Assembly: GCA_030549495.1 (NCBI GenBank)
Contig: JAUIRK010000907.1
Location: 558,001-622,000, forward strand
Length of the DNA: 64,000 nt
Direction: 5' to 3'
Source: Nectonema munidae
Taxonomy: Eukaryota > Nematomorpha > Nectonematoida > Nectonematidae
Part shown: in pieces, positions 1 through 11,269 of the stretch
Position numbering within the stretch: position 1 is the stretch's first letter
Layout: each line of letters starts with the position of its first letter
Notes under the pieces: generated by a model
Database searches by the model: none
What the model saw: the letters and a program-made list of their open reading frames with translations, nothing else
What the model was told of the DNA's origin: nothing
Program-made: the position numbers and the translations under genes

Positions 1-475
1 AATTTTTTGTCAACCGGTTCTGTTACCAAAAAAGTCAAATTTGTCAGCAAATAAACTAATCAATTTTGATTATTTTCCAATAAAATTTTAAAATAATGGT
101 TAAACAAACATCATTATGATGATGTTGTCGGTGCTTATTTTACTGTACAGTCGGTACTGATATATAAATTAACTTAAAAACATGAAGGTGTATTTTTATG
201 TACCAACATCCTGAATACACATGCTTGAAAGTATTTATTTTTAAATTGTCATTACTTTTCTTATAAATTATATGTATATTGTTACTAATAATTTTTATGA
301 TTATGTATATTTTCAAAAGGTAATAAAAAAATATTTTATTATTTATTTATTATTTGGCATTAATGTTTGCTTGCTATTCTATGAAAGAAAAAATAAACCA
401 AATCTTTATCAAAGAAAAAATATAAAGTAAAATCTTTACTGGAATCTTTTAACATAAATTTTAGAATATTTTACT
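1..475. other. AT-rich stretch without recognisable gene
   Basis: Low-GC sequence with short A and T runs and a small ATG/ATC-rich patch near 110-125. No open frame with recognisable similarity and no terminal repeats were seen. Confidence 0.5.
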
Positions 476-901
476 TTAAATATTTCCAAATAGCGACCTC
501 ATTATCATCATTGTCTTTATTTTTCTCTTCACTCTGTTGTCATCAGCTGAGTGGTTTCTTCTAAACCACGTCTTGACCGAAGGAGTGGGATTCCATGAGC
601 TAAACGGAAGACCAATCAGATTAATTATCACAAGATTAGCTACATTATTAAACTGTAAGGAGACTCCTTTTATCTCTATGATATTCATTCTTGAAAAACC
701 TCGTTCGGCCTCTGAAGAACTGACAGCAATAGCATTGATAATATTTTTAGCTTTCTGTACACTATGAGGAACCTCAGCCACAACCAATCCATCATACTTT
801 TTTTGAAAATTTTCGTATTGCATCGCACTCCAGTAGTCTGGCAGAGATGATGCGATATCTGTTTGATCTGAAGGTGACACATAGCTACATACCCCTATCA
901 A
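476..901 (-). mobile_element. hAT transposase C-terminal (dimerisation) fragment
   Basis: The minus-strand frame of about 140 residues ends with a hAT C-terminal dimerisation block. It contains SSSEAERGFSRMN, then NLVIINLIGLP, WNPTPSVKTWF and RNHSADD, the ending seen in ZMYM/KIAA1586-like hAT transposases. Upstream catalytic parts are absent, and the 5' side runs into a homopolymer-rich patch at about 940-1075. It is therefore a truncated DNA-transposon relic rather than a host gene. The family assignment is from motif memory. Confidence 0.75.
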
Positions 902-939
902 AAGCAGACTTTCTCCATTTTTCTCAAAAATGGAGTATA

Positions 940-1080
940 ACTAGTTCTTTTTTTTCCCCCCCTAAACTTTTTTTTTTTTATTTAAAAATTAAAAAATATT
1001 AAAAAATATTATAAAATTTTAAAAAAATAAAGTTTTTTTTTTCTCCTTTACCCTCTTTTTTTTCCCCACCCCTTTTCATA
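940..1080. other. homopolymer-swollen low-quality patch
   Basis: Successive runs of T, C and A such as a nine-T run beside a seven-C run, with almost no complex sequence. The texture matches the patches at 29.17-29.36 and 30.97-31.18 kb, and I read it as assembly or base-calling noise. Confidence 0.5.
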
Positions 1081-1450
1081 ATGTTGTACCTCATGAATAT
1101 GTGTTGGTGTTGTGATGTAAGGGTTGAGGGGAGGGCTAGTTTTACATTAACACTTATCAAAATAAAAACCAATTTCTTACTATAATGAAATACAAAATAC
1201 AAAAGTAAGAGGAGTTTTAAGAGGTAAGGCTTATGGAATATAAAATTTTGAATTTATCAAATTTATGCAAAATATGAATTAACAACATTAAAATAAGTGA
1301 TCAATCAAATAGACTGTAAGAAAAAATAAGTGAAGGGTGAGAATTTGATATATTCATGTGCAATTATATTCATTTACATCTATCGTGATTGTAACATATG
1401 TATAGATGATGTGATTAATCACTATAGCAATTTTCATTGTCAAACTCAAT

Positions 1451-1853
1451 GTATCATATTTGATACCCTGTTAAACTAAGCTAATGTTTAAACACATATA
1501 CATTAAAAAGGCAAAAAACGGTTCTTATATTTTTAAATAACTAAATCTTAGCAATAAAAAATATATATTTTAGGTTATTCAATACTTTATCGTTTTTAGC
1601 TACGAATAAACATCAAATTTTAAAGATTTGACATTTATAGACTAAAGGCTTAACTCTTAAAAAGACACCACTGATGTTTCAAATATATTCACAATATCTT
1701 CGATAATAAATATTTAAAGTTTAAGAGAGAAAATATCCTGAAATAAGAATTTTGATTATTTCAAATCTGTCTTTTTATCAAGCGTATCATATATGATACC
1801 TTGAAGTCAAAATCTAGGTATTATATAAGATACGTTGGCCATTAATCGGTTAA
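1451..1853 (-). mobile_element. TTAA-type MITE fragment with repeated palindromes
   Basis: One end is a TTAA at 1850-1853. Reading inward on the minus strand, TTAACCGATTAATGGCCA closely resembles the end of the clean MITE at 38816. A palindrome, GTATTATATAAGATAC, follows at 1818-1833, 16 bp from the TTAA. A perfect palindrome, GTATCATATATGATAC, lies at 1784-1799 and a near copy at 1451-1466. The far end is not certain; the TTAA at 1471-1474 is one candidate. Confidence 0.45.
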
Positions 1854-2026
1854 TAACACAAATGCACAGAGAAAACAAGCACGATACACATGTTAACAAA
1901 CCTGGTCACCACTTGTATAAATAAACTATGCACCAAATCACTAACGAAACTAACGGTTCCGGTTCTTTTCGGATGAGAGGCAGAATCAACCACCGATGTG
2001 AAGACTAGTGAAGGTATAGCGTAAAC

Positions 2027-3244
2027 TAGTGATGAGACGATACCAAAATTTTTAACGATTCCGATTCTACCCAATTATCCCGATACGATTCCGATTCTTC
2101 GATAATAATTGTGCCTAGATATTCAAAAGCTTACTTAAAATAGAAGTTCAAACGGTTACAAATCCATTCTTGCAAATAAAGATTTACAATATGTTGAATA
2201 TCAGTGCATTGAAAAAACGCATATAAATATTTTAGAGTTGCTTTTAGGGCCTTCTAGTGCATATGATCAATAAGTACTAAAAAGTTATCTCTAACGACTA
2301 TTTCTACCAAATTTCGGCATTGTTATGACTTTAAGAAAAGTCGTTAGAAACTTTTATAGTGTTGTTCATTACGCGATAAAAGATTGAGATTATGTTCATT
2401 ACCTCAAAAATCTATCAATGCTTCTATTTTAATTAATGAAAGGTGTAATGTTGAGTTCAAAATGGTAAAAACAAACAATAAAAACAGTGCATGTTATGAT
2501 AAAAAAGGGTTTATTCAATTCATTAATCGTAATCGAATTGGAGCATTTGTGAGTCATTAAAATATTTGAATTCACGTAGTACACTTAAAAAATATTTAAT
2601 AAAAGTAGAACTTTCATAACATACCAGACCATTTAGCGAGTTTTTGAAAAACAAAAATTGATCAACACATTTCAATAATTTTGAAAATTTTTTAGTACTT
2701 TTCATTGTTTCAATATTGATACCTATATTTTCGCACATAACATTTATTCTTACTGTTGCTAGCACAATTCAAAAATATGATAAATTTATTTCAAAAAGTA
2801 ATTCATAATATAAATTACATAGAGTTAGAATTAACTTAAATTTGGTAAAATTAAAAAATAGAAGAGAAAACGTGAAAAAATGTCAGGGAGATAGAAGCAC
2901 TAGTATTAGTACCAGAGAATATTTTTATCGAAATAGCATATTAAAGCTGCTTGTATCAATCTTTGGGTAATTTGCCTCGAGAAGACTGAACTAAAACCCA
3001 AGACATTGGTGTAACAAGTTCAGCATTCCAACAACCCACACTTCCATTAAATATGGTGCGTAAACCCCCAAAGAATGCAATTTTATGTTATAACTATTTA
3101 TCCAACATTCTGTATATTTAAGAATCATTTTGGTATCGGAATTGGGTTTAAATAATTCATCTCCGATGCCGATTTCCGATACTTTAAAAAACTCCCGATA
3201 TTCCGATTAATCCGATACGATTCTGATTAATTGTTCCATCACTA
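2027..3244. mobile_element. Non-autonomous hAT element, 1.2 kb
   Basis: Inverted termini start with TAGTGATG at 2027 and end with CATCACTA at 3244. They are followed inward by GATTCCGAT/ATCGGAAT-rich subterminal repeats on both sides. The flanks are GCGTAAAC (2019-2026) and GTGTAAAC (3245-3252), an 8-bp target duplication with one mismatch, as expected for hAT. The interior is AT-rich and has no transposase frame. Confidence 0.8.
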
Positions 3245-3252
3245 GTGTAAAC

Positions 3253-3800
3253 CCGAAAACCACCTGTCAAATAGTTACTAGATTTACTATCTTTACAATT
3301 TTTGTATTGATAGATTATTATCCCTATAAGTGATGTAGGAGGGGGTCGTGAAAGGCCTTGTCTCACTTAACTAAAAAGGTTATTGTACAAAATTGTCTAT
3401 TAAAATTTAGAATTTATTTTAATTGGAAAAAAGTGGTGTTTAAGCAGTTTCTTCATTTTCAGGACTTCTATTTACCAATGCGTGTGCATCCTTTTATTTT
3501 GTGCATGATAAGACACTTTAGCTTCCATTCAATAAGCTTGGACAATAATAGTCATGTGACATTCTTAATTGAAATGTTTTCTTTATAGTTTATAAGCTTT
3601 TAGAAACAATGTTGATCTTTTAAAGTATTTTTATGAAAAAATGAATCTAATTCAATTTTTAACTGTATTGGTGATGACAAATTTTTTTTTGAAAATTTCT
3701 TTTTCGATTGGTCTTCCTTTTTTAATTATTTATTTACTAAGCTAACTAACTAATGATCTGATCTCATAATTTACCAAAATATTAGCCAAATAAGTCAATT
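3253..3800. other. intergenic, nothing recognised
   Basis: AT-rich sequence between the 2027-3244 hAT element and the 3809 MITE. A 76-codon open frame is present but shows no known motif. Confidence 0.4.
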
Positions 3801-3808
3801 TTTTGAGC

Positions 3809-3944
3809 GTAACCCGTTATCGATCAGAATAATCAGACGATATCTAGTATGAAGCAGAAGATTTGTATTAAAAAAAAAGCATTAATAAACGCAGACGATT
3901 CACGTTTTTGTAAAGTCGATTGTGGTCGATAATCGGTTTGTGTT
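3809..3944 (-). mobile_element. TTAA-family MITE (ATCGTCTGC group)
   Basis: It is an inverted copy of the element at 26434-26571. It shares the terminal ACCCGTTATCGA block, the AATAATCAGACGATATC subterminus, an internal stretch meaning AATCGTCTGCGTTTATTAA, and the TCGATTGTGGTCGATAATCGG end. The TTAA flanks have decayed, and the end palindrome of the 26-kb copy has collapsed here to a short remnant. Confidence 0.65.
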
Positions 3945-4104
3945 TTAAAGCTTTTAAATATGGTTAAGTTTGAATTATACCCTTCATTTATTTAGAGTTT
4001 ATATTTATTGATATGTGATCCAAACTTTGTTGTTTTCTTTAAAATACCCTTTTTGATAATTTTTAGAGGAAGTTAGTGTACAAGATTTGCAGATAAAAAA
4101 GAAT

Positions 4105-5520
4105 ATGATCGTTTTCAACGAGCTTTTTTCTAAAAATCATTACTGTGATAATGCTAGCCAAGAAGAAGAAAACTTTTCCATTTTCAATGTTTTGAATAAA
4201 AGCGAGATTTTTGAGCATGCTCTTACGAGTAATTCTCTCTACCGACATCCAAAGCCTGAATCGGTCCGCGAAAAGTTGAAGTACCTGCATGATTTCGAAA
4301 CGTATACATCCTTCCTATTCAACTGTCAACTCAATTCAAACTTTCCTAACTTTCTTTTCAATATTTTATTCTTCTTCGCTTACATCCTAGACTTCTTTTC
4401 GAAGCTTCGCCTCTCCAAACTTCTCTACAGTCATCACTCCTTTTCAAGGAATCAACTGATTCAAATTTATCGCCCTGACTCAGTCAAAGCCTGCTCCTTT
4501 CTTTCCTGGCATCCCAGTTCTTCTGTTTTAGCTTGCGTTATCAACAGAAGTATGGTGAAGGTGTTTGAAGTTTGTGGCAGTAGCCAGCAGATAAATTACA
4601 AAGGCACCCTGCTCATGCACAATTTGCAATCCAACATAACTTCTCTTGCTTGGAAGCCAAATAGCAAATTTGTCTTGGCTGTTGCGTGTCCCTCCCGCGT
4701 TTTCATATGGAAGTTTAGTGAGTTATCTTTGAGACAATCTGTCAACTACTCATCCACTTTCATCATTAATACGAACTTTTTATATGCCCCAATCATAAAA
4801 GTGTGTTGGAGCCCATCTGAAAACTTTTTAGCAATGGCGTCTCCAATTTCCTTCAAAATTGCTTTGTGGGATTTCAATGTTAACAAAGTTAAATTCATAT
4901 CTCACATAGAAGGGGGTGGTTTTGTTGATATTGTCTGGAGTTGTAATGGGCAGAGGCTGGCGTGTTCCACCACTCAATCCGTGATATGGATTTGGAATAG
5001 CAACAACTGGCATAGCACCAAATGGACAAGCAAAAATGGACGATGCGAAACCTTAGTGTGGACATTAGACTCCTCTCTTCTCCTATTTAAAAATGTCGGT
5101 GATCCTTTTCTTTACGCAATAACCTTTCAGGAATCCTTTCTCAATCCCTTTGACTCTCTGAATCAAGTTTCTGCTTGTTTTGACTTTTCCTCTTGCGTCT
5201 TCACAAACAGCCTACAAGAATGCGTTCTGAAAGATCAATTCGTTTCAGCCAACTCCCTACTCATTGATCCGACCAATAATTATGTAGCAACACTCCTGAA
5301 AACAAATAATCGTCCAGATAACTTAAACATCATACCCATCTTCAAATTATCATTTCTTACTAAGTTTAGTTTGATACCCTTTGGCTACATTAAACATCCT
5401 GATGATTGTGTTCCGTTATGCATTGACTTTCAAAAAAATTTACCTCTCGAAGAAACATGCCTCACAGTCCTATGGAATAGTGGTCAATTAGCTTTTTATC
5501 ACTTTTCTAAAATTTTTTGA
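4105..5520 (+). CDS. AAAS: Aladin nucleoporin (WD-repeat protein, AAAS orthologue)
   Basis: Aladin is a WD-repeat protein of the nuclear pore complex, anchored through NDC1 in known animals. The 471-residue frame matches its order of landmarks. A divergent N-terminal helical segment comes first. WD-like blocks follow: SWHPSSSVLACV (about 134-145), ITSLAWKPNSKFVLAVAC (about 178-195), VCWSPSENFLAMASP (about 233-247) and GGGFVDIVWSCNGQRLA (about 271-287), the last corresponding to the GGGVTNLLWSPDG block of vertebrate aladin. GRCETLVWTLDSSLLLF and the GDPFLYAITF equivalent follow. The frame opens earlier at a TTG (4087), but the first ATG is 4105. An in-frame TAA lies upstream at 4054-4056, and a possible acceptor at 4065-4066 could join an upstream exon. 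Human aladin (546 residues) has a longer C-terminal tail, missing here. No intron interrupts the coding region. Confidence 0.9.
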   Translation: MIVFNELFSKNHYCDNASQEEENFSIFNVLNKSEIFEHALTSNSLYRHPKPESVREKLKYLHDFETYTSFLFNCQLNSNFPNFLFNILFFFAYILDFFSKLRLSKLLYSHHSFSRNQLIQIYRPDSVKACSFLSWHPSSSVLACVINRSMVKVFEVCGSSQQINYKGTLLMHNLQSNITSLAWKPNSKFVLAVACPSRVFIWKFSELSLRQSVNYSSTFIINTNFLYAPIIKVCWSPSENFLAMASPISFKIALWDFNVNKVKFISHIEGGGFVDIVWSCNGQRLACSTTQSVIWIWNSNNWHSTKWTSKNGRCETLVWTLDSSLLLFKNVGDPFLYAITFQESFLNPFDSLNQVSACFDFSSCVFTNSLQECVLKDQFVSANSLLIDPTNNYVATLLKTNNRPDNLNIIPIFKLSFLTKFSLIPFGYIKHPDDCVPLCIDFQKNLPLEETCLTVLWNSGQLAFYHFSKIF

Positions 5521-5534
5521 ATTTCTACACTAAA

Positions 5535-5540
5535 AATAAA
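5535..5540 (+). terminator. AAAS polyadenylation signal
   Basis: AATAAA lies 15 bp after the aladin stop codon, which would give a very short 3' UTR. Confidence 0.55.
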
Positions 5541-5907
5541 GATTTCATCGAAATATTTAGTTGGATTTTTGAATTCATTTCACTTACTCCATTCATTGTA
5601 CTCGTGCTTTCATCACTAAACTAATTCACAGTTGCCCTCAAAGATTTGTTCTTAATCCTTTATGGTCCAAATTGCACATTTGATCACTCTTTCAAAATTA
5701 ATTAGATTATAACCTTTTAAATATAATTTGAAATTATTCAAGGACAATATTGACATCTTTGAAATATCGCGTTGCTATAATCCTAAAATGTTACTTAAAT
5801 TTGTTTTTTTGTTCATACATAATAAAACAAATACAGTAAACGTCAATTAGTGATTAAGTCTTAGGGGAATAATAGCATTTACACATTACACCAATTTTTT
5901 AAAAGAT

Positions 5908-6096
5908 GAATTGATTGATAGAAAGATGAAGAGAGGAAGACTAAAGAAAGCATGGAATGAAGTGATTCACCACGATATGGAAAAAAGATTGCGACGTGAT
6001 GCTAAAGAAAGAATGAAATGGCGTAGTTGTTGCAGGAAACTGGTTGACCCCGACTCTTTGGGAACAATAACCAGGCCTAGAAGGCAAAATGAATGA
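5908..6096 (+). mobile_element. LINE reverse-transcriptase tail fragment
   Basis: The frame reads MKRGRLKKAWNEVIHHDME, then RDAKERMKWRSCCRKLVDP. This is the basic R-GRP-K-W...D...R.KWR tail common at the C-terminus of invertebrate non-LTR retrotransposon polyproteins. No upstream RT domain is present, so it is a 5'-truncated relic, and an ATG-rich run follows at about 6091-6108. Confidence 0.6.
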
Positions 6097-6109
6097 TCAT
6101 GATGATGAT

Positions 6110-6590
6110 GACACATTAGACCAATGCATATATTTATGCTCATTGTGAATGAGTTTTGTATATATCACTTTTCCTCTTATTTCTATATCTACAACGATTT
6201 TCTTACTGAAGCAAAGAACTTTTGAAATGCTTTTCAACATTGATCGATATAGTGACAAATTCTAAACCAGATATTTGCAAGTGTGGCAGGAGGAAATCTA
6301 ACTTGATGTTTCTTTTGTTTATGCTTCAGTAAGGCCTTTATTAGTCAACATCTCTTGTTGAGCCCCATGAGCGCAGTAGAGTCTGCGCGTTGGAACCATG
6401 GCTTTAAGGTATGATGGACTGAATAACAGGATACTTTGCACAGGTGGAAATGGGAAAATCCCTGAAATTGTGTACATCGCACTTTTTGTTGTAAAAGAGA
6501 TTCCAAAGTATATAGATGTGTAAAAATGTTTTCTTCGCATCTTAATCGATGCTTAAAAAATTATCAAGGTATATCAATTTTTGTAAACAA
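6110..6590. other. intergenic with a GC-richer patch
   Basis: The 6355-6530 interval is less AT-rich than its surroundings. It holds short open frames on both strands (for example a 41-codon + frame from the ATG at about 6400). I recognise no protein family. Confidence 0.35.
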
Positions 6591-6594
6591 AATT

Positions 6595-6855
6595 TCTACC
6601 GAAAACTAAAAAATTAAAAAAAATAATTATAACAATCAAAATTCCTACTCTTGCCTTGTTAGCGCCTTCAAGCCAAAGTTTTGAGATACTTTGAGTACTT
6701 TGTGAAAAAGGACATTATCATTATCTTATTTGAAAAATATACACTTTTTAAAAATGTTAAATTCCAATACTATATATTTTTAGTACTTCTTGAAATATTT
6801 TGCATCCAAAATGTAAATATTTTAGAGTACTGCAAGGAGAGCAATTCTTTTCCGA
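6595..6855 (-). repeat. Dispersed repeat, copy 1 (partner at 49925)
   Basis: The reverse complement aligns along its length with 49925-50175. Shared landmarks include TGCAGTACTCTAAAATATTT, CAAGAA(G/A)TACTAAAAATATA, TCAAAACTTTGGCTTGAAGG and GGAATTTTGATTG. Identity is about 80% by eye. No coding capacity or terminal repeats were recognised. Confidence 0.7.
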
Positions 6856-6859
6856 AAGT

Positions 6860-8235
6860 CCCATATCTGGGTTGTAAAAAATTTTTTGTAAGACGGAAGT
6901 GTCATATATGATGCCTTCAACTGTGTTGTGCTAATATTTAGTTCCGTATAATTGGTATCTTAACTGATCTAATCAATCATTTTTTCTTGCGAGCCATATA
7001 ATTCACGTCACATCTCAATTCTACTAAATCATTTTTCTTCCTATTTTTTCACTTGTGTGTCACTCTAAATATGGTATGTTTTCACATTTAACTGTTGAAT
7101 GTAACTGAAATTTTTGTTCTATTTTTTTCATTATACCTCTAAAAATATTTTAAGCAAATGAATATATTTTTTTTGATGGAATTATTTTTTTGAAATAAGT
7201 TTAAATTTAGGGTACCAGATATTAAAAATATTAAGCCTTACGTTAAATGAATGTAGAGTTTCATAAAATATCACAATTTTGTGAAAATACATCCTATATC
7301 AAAGATTACACAGGTCAACATAATTTTTCTAGCACTAATTTTTTTAACATATTTTAACTAAAAATAAGGTGTAAAACTCATAAATAAATTTTATTTTTAT
7401 ATTTAAAGTTCTTTATTTAGTTCACATAATATTATGTATATTATCAATTTCATTATTATATGATCTTTTTATTTAGTTTATGTAATATCTCTCTGATCAA
7501 ACTACAGAAATCGTGTGTGATCATATTCGATTTACAGAGACATAGTGTTCTTCCATTATTATTATTATTCTATTAACCATTGCTCTGGAGTTAACCTACT
7601 GATTCATTCATAGAGAAAACAAGCATATTTTGTCTGCCATTTTTGCTACTCTAACAAAAAATTCACCATTTTAGAGTCTAAACATATTATCCATTGTAGT
7701 GCTTTTTTTAAAAAATAACTTTACCAGATTAGTTAGCTCTAATTAAGGAAACAAACTTAAATTTGGTGGCAAATATGAGTGTGTTTCCTTATATTCATCA
7801 GAAGTAGTACTATTTTTGTCAGCAATGTGAATTTTCTAAAGCTTTAAAAAAATTTTCTCAGGTAGTTGACATTTAAAAGACAAAAGTAAAAGTTACCCAA
7901 AGGATATATTACACTTTTTTACAGATTGACATTATAATGTAAAGTTAATACAAACATATCACAATGCATATGCATCATTGAGATAATTCTTTCTTATAAA
8001 TGAGATTTTTTTTAAAAAAATTTCATTAAAGTTTAAAATAATTGTAAAAAAATATCTTGAATAGTAAATAATAATAATAATTTTAAAGTTATTAATAGAT
8101 GTTAAATTTTTGTAAATCGCTATTATATAGGAAGAATTTTTTTGTATATCATTTAAATCAAAATAGCGTTAAAACCTTACGCGATGGAATGAATCGATTC
8201 AGCATGCTAAAATGAGCCAAAATTAGTTTAAAAGC
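6860..8235. other. intergenic, nothing recognised
   Basis: AT-rich DNA. An imperfect palindrome, GTGTCATATATGATGC, at 6899-6914 resembles those at 1451, 1784 and 1818. The 5' terminus of the following piggyBac relic may lie here but could not be identified. Confidence 0.4.
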
Positions 8236-8238
8236 TAC

Positions 8239-10080
8239 GTGCATATCTCTATTAGCATTTTTCAAAATTGTAAACCTATCATTCTTATTGAAACTGAGGG
8301 TAAATGTTACTTTTCGAAAAAATTTTCCTTCAATTCTATTTTTAACGATGATAGAATAAACAATTTGCTGGAGTTTATTGATGTAGAAAACATCTCTGAC
8401 TCAAAAATTTGTATTCAACCTCTCATAAACTGTACTGAGGTAGTCACTGATGAAGATTCCGAGAGAGATGTAAGCGAAATCCAAAATTTGACTGGAAATC
8501 AACTGCTTGCTGAAGAAACTTTGATATCAAGATGCACAACTAAGGATGACGATAATGATAGAGAAATAACCAACAGCGGTGAAGCGGCTAGAAGAAAAAA
8601 AACATTTCACTGGGAAAAGGGAAGTGTAAATTTTTTTCATAATGAATTCAAAGAAAGCGTGTCAACCAAACTATTTTGATAACAATAACTTCAATTTGAT
8701 GGATATTTTTTTATTTATTTTCCACTGAAGAACTTGATTAGCATGATTGCTTCGTTCACAAATAACTATGCTTCACAAAACAATTTTATTTTGAACTACA
8801 AACAATGAATTCAAGGTTTTTTTGGTATTTTCACTCTAATGAGCTTTCATAAATTACCTAAATATCGGTTTTATTGGAACAATAGTGAAGATTGTGACGT
8901 AAAAATTGTTTCGTTAGCGATGATAAAGGACAGGTTTGATGAGATCAAAAAGTATCTACACTTTTCGGACAACAATCAATTATATTCAAGTTATAAATTT
9001 ACCAAAATACGACCATTTGTTGACAAATTGAACCAAATATTTTCTCCAAATGCTCCCCTATCCGAGTTTCATGCTATAGATGAAACGATGATACCATATT
9101 ATGGTAGTCAACATTTAAAACAATTTATGAAGAGGAAACTACAGATTTGGTTATAAGCAATGGTCTAATTGCATTGAAACTGGTTATTTAGTAAATTTTG
9201 ACCTTTATCAAGGTAAATCCAGAGAAAAAACAGAAGGACTAACTCTAGGAGAATCTGTTGTACTTAATTTTGTTAAGAAAAAGAATGAGAAGGCATTAAA
9301 TTCATACCATCATGTCATTGATAATTTTTTTTCAACTTTAAATTTGTTCCAATTGATGAAAGAAAAAAACAGCATACGACGACTACAATTAGGAAAAACA
9401 GACTTTTTAACTTCCCAAAGAAAAGTTAAAAAGACTTCAAGAAGGAACCAAGAGAAAACTGATAGCTATACAGCATACAGTTCTTGTTCTTTTAACATTT
9501 GTGAGTGGTTTGATAATCGCGTGGTGATCTCTGGATCTAACAAATATGGCATTGAACGACTAAACAGAATTTCTAGATATTCTCGAACATTAAGAAGTAG
9601 AATAAAAATAAATCATCCAAAACTTTTACAAATTTATAACTGAGAGATGGGTCATGTAGACAGGAAGGATGGACCAGAACTTAATGGTTTATAAAAGCTA
9701 TCTCAGTGCCGAAAAATGGTGTATGCCGATTGTGATGCATCTTTTTGATACATTGATTATGCATGCATGCTTGGCTTATATATCTGATGACCCCGAATCA
9801 GGTAAAAAAAGATCAGCTTTATTTTAGAAGAATAGTGGCTCAAACTTCATTTAAGAGTTATGGAGTTTTTCCACAAACATATAAAGCGCTTGCAAATCCA
9901 AATCCTATAGACCGACATTACAAGATTCGACAACATTGGGCACTTAGTGAGTCCAATTGAGAATAATAAAAGATTAAAATGTCGTCATTGTCATTCTAAA
10001 ACTCTAATAAAATGCAACGTCGGAATTCATGTGAAAGTTTTTCTGGATTATCATAATAAAGTAATAATCAAAAACAAATG
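8239..10080 (+). mobile_element. Decayed piggyBac transposase (PGBD-like)
   Basis: A piggyBac-type DDD transposase is spread over several frames. The N-terminal part is acidic, with WEKGSVNFFHNEF near 8600-8650. MSFHKLPKYRFYW and YLHFSDNNQ follow from 8839. The first catalytic Asp is in AIDETMIPYYG (about 9083-9110), the second in VIDNFFSTLNLF (about 9315-9350), and the third in MGHVDRKD (about 9645-9668). A C-terminal CRHC...C-x-VGIHV cysteine block near 9975-10040 precedes a stop at about 10079. Frameshifts and stops separate the blocks, for example the stop at 8677-8679 and the frame change near 9155, so it is inactive. All three Asp positions are still legible, which suggests moderate age. 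Terminal repeats were not located. Confidence 0.85.
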
Positions 10081-10375
10081 ATTTCTTTCTATTTAGCTCA
10101 CTTCATTTTTTTATTATTGTTTTTTGTCTTTACCAACACTTTCGCGGTGTACGAACGTCTCATATGGTATGGTATTTTTTGAAAAAACGAAAAAATACTG
10201 TAATTTCTTTTTTCATTTTCTACTTTATATTTAGTGTATAAACTTTTATTTGTAACTAAAAAGTTTTTTTTTCGGCATTTAAGTTTATGGGATTATGTAC
10301 ACTTTTCGGCACTTAAAGGACTTTTAGTTTTGAAACTTTTGGCTGAAAAGGTGAAACAAAATATTTTATACCTGC
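10081..10375. other. AT-rich spacer with a possible MITE end
   Basis: CAACACTTTCGCGGTGTACG at 10134 resembles the TTAACACTTTCAGACAC end of the TTAA MITE at 61344, so it may be the left end of another small element. No partner end was found. Confidence 0.3.
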
Positions 10376-10379
10376 ATTG

Positions 10380-11080
10380 AATGCATCAATGCCCGCACTG
10401 CACTGCCACAAAAATATTGTATCTGGAAGAGGCCGTAGCCTGGGAGTGGCAAGAGGGAAACACTCTATGACAATACGATTAAATATAATCCTTTTATTTT
10501 CGACAATATTGGAAGATGGTATATGTATTCATTTGATAAAGTTTGGATTCTACTAAATTGTGGCGTAGAACAGAATACAGAGACGAACATCGTCAAAATT
10601 TTTGGAGGAGCGAACTTTTTTTTATAATTTTCAATATTTATTATAAAAGATTTTGTGGAATTAGCGCACCACCATGACATTATACTTTTACTGTAAGCTC
10701 CCAATCCAACCGTACTGCACGGTTTTTATCGTCACATTTCCTTGTTTGTAATTCTGATTGGATCACCCACACCTTCTAGCTCAGTGGATCTCAAACTGGA
10801 ATCCGTGGTCCCCTAGAAGATCGTGAAGCAGTTCCATGGGGATCGAGAAAGGGTCACTCAGTCAATTGTTTTGCGCAACATATTGGACACATCTTGGGTA
10901 ATTTGCGATTTTTACCTATAAGTAGTTTTTGAATTGAGTTTTTTTACTCTTTTTTTAAAATCTCTTTTCAGGCCTAGTTTTCTAGATGTAAATGTACATT
11001 TTTCTTAATGGCTTAAAAAATAAAATATGCCGATTCATACTTGAAATTTGGTTTTATTGCATTAGCCCTATATGAGGCAG
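10380..11080 (-). repeat. Dispersed repeat family F, longest copy
   Basis: About 700 bp is shared, in inverse orientation, with 49060-49600, and in part with 40548-40880 and 50290-50400. Landmarks are TGCAGTGCGGGCATTGAT, GAGCTTACAGTRAAAGTATA and GCAAAAATCGCAAATTA on the reverse strand. Nested at 10782 is a hAT-style terminus (CAGTGGATCTCAAACTGG), also present in the 40.6-kb copy. No transposase is encoded. Confidence 0.7.
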
Positions 11081-11269
11081 GATAAAAAAATTGCTCTTGA
11101 ATGGCAGGGAGGCGCGGATTCTGCGCGCGATAGAAAAATTGAGAATTGGGAGAAAAGTGGGTGATGATATAAGATGAATGTAAATGTTTATATATATTTT
11201 AAAGGTTCTGAATTTGATGGTGGTATTTATTTTTAAATATTTTTTCGCTAAATATCAATATTCATCAAT

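Noticed and set aside
4063-4290. Minus-strand frame over the aladin start
   Set aside because: It is the antisense shadow of the aladin coding sequence.
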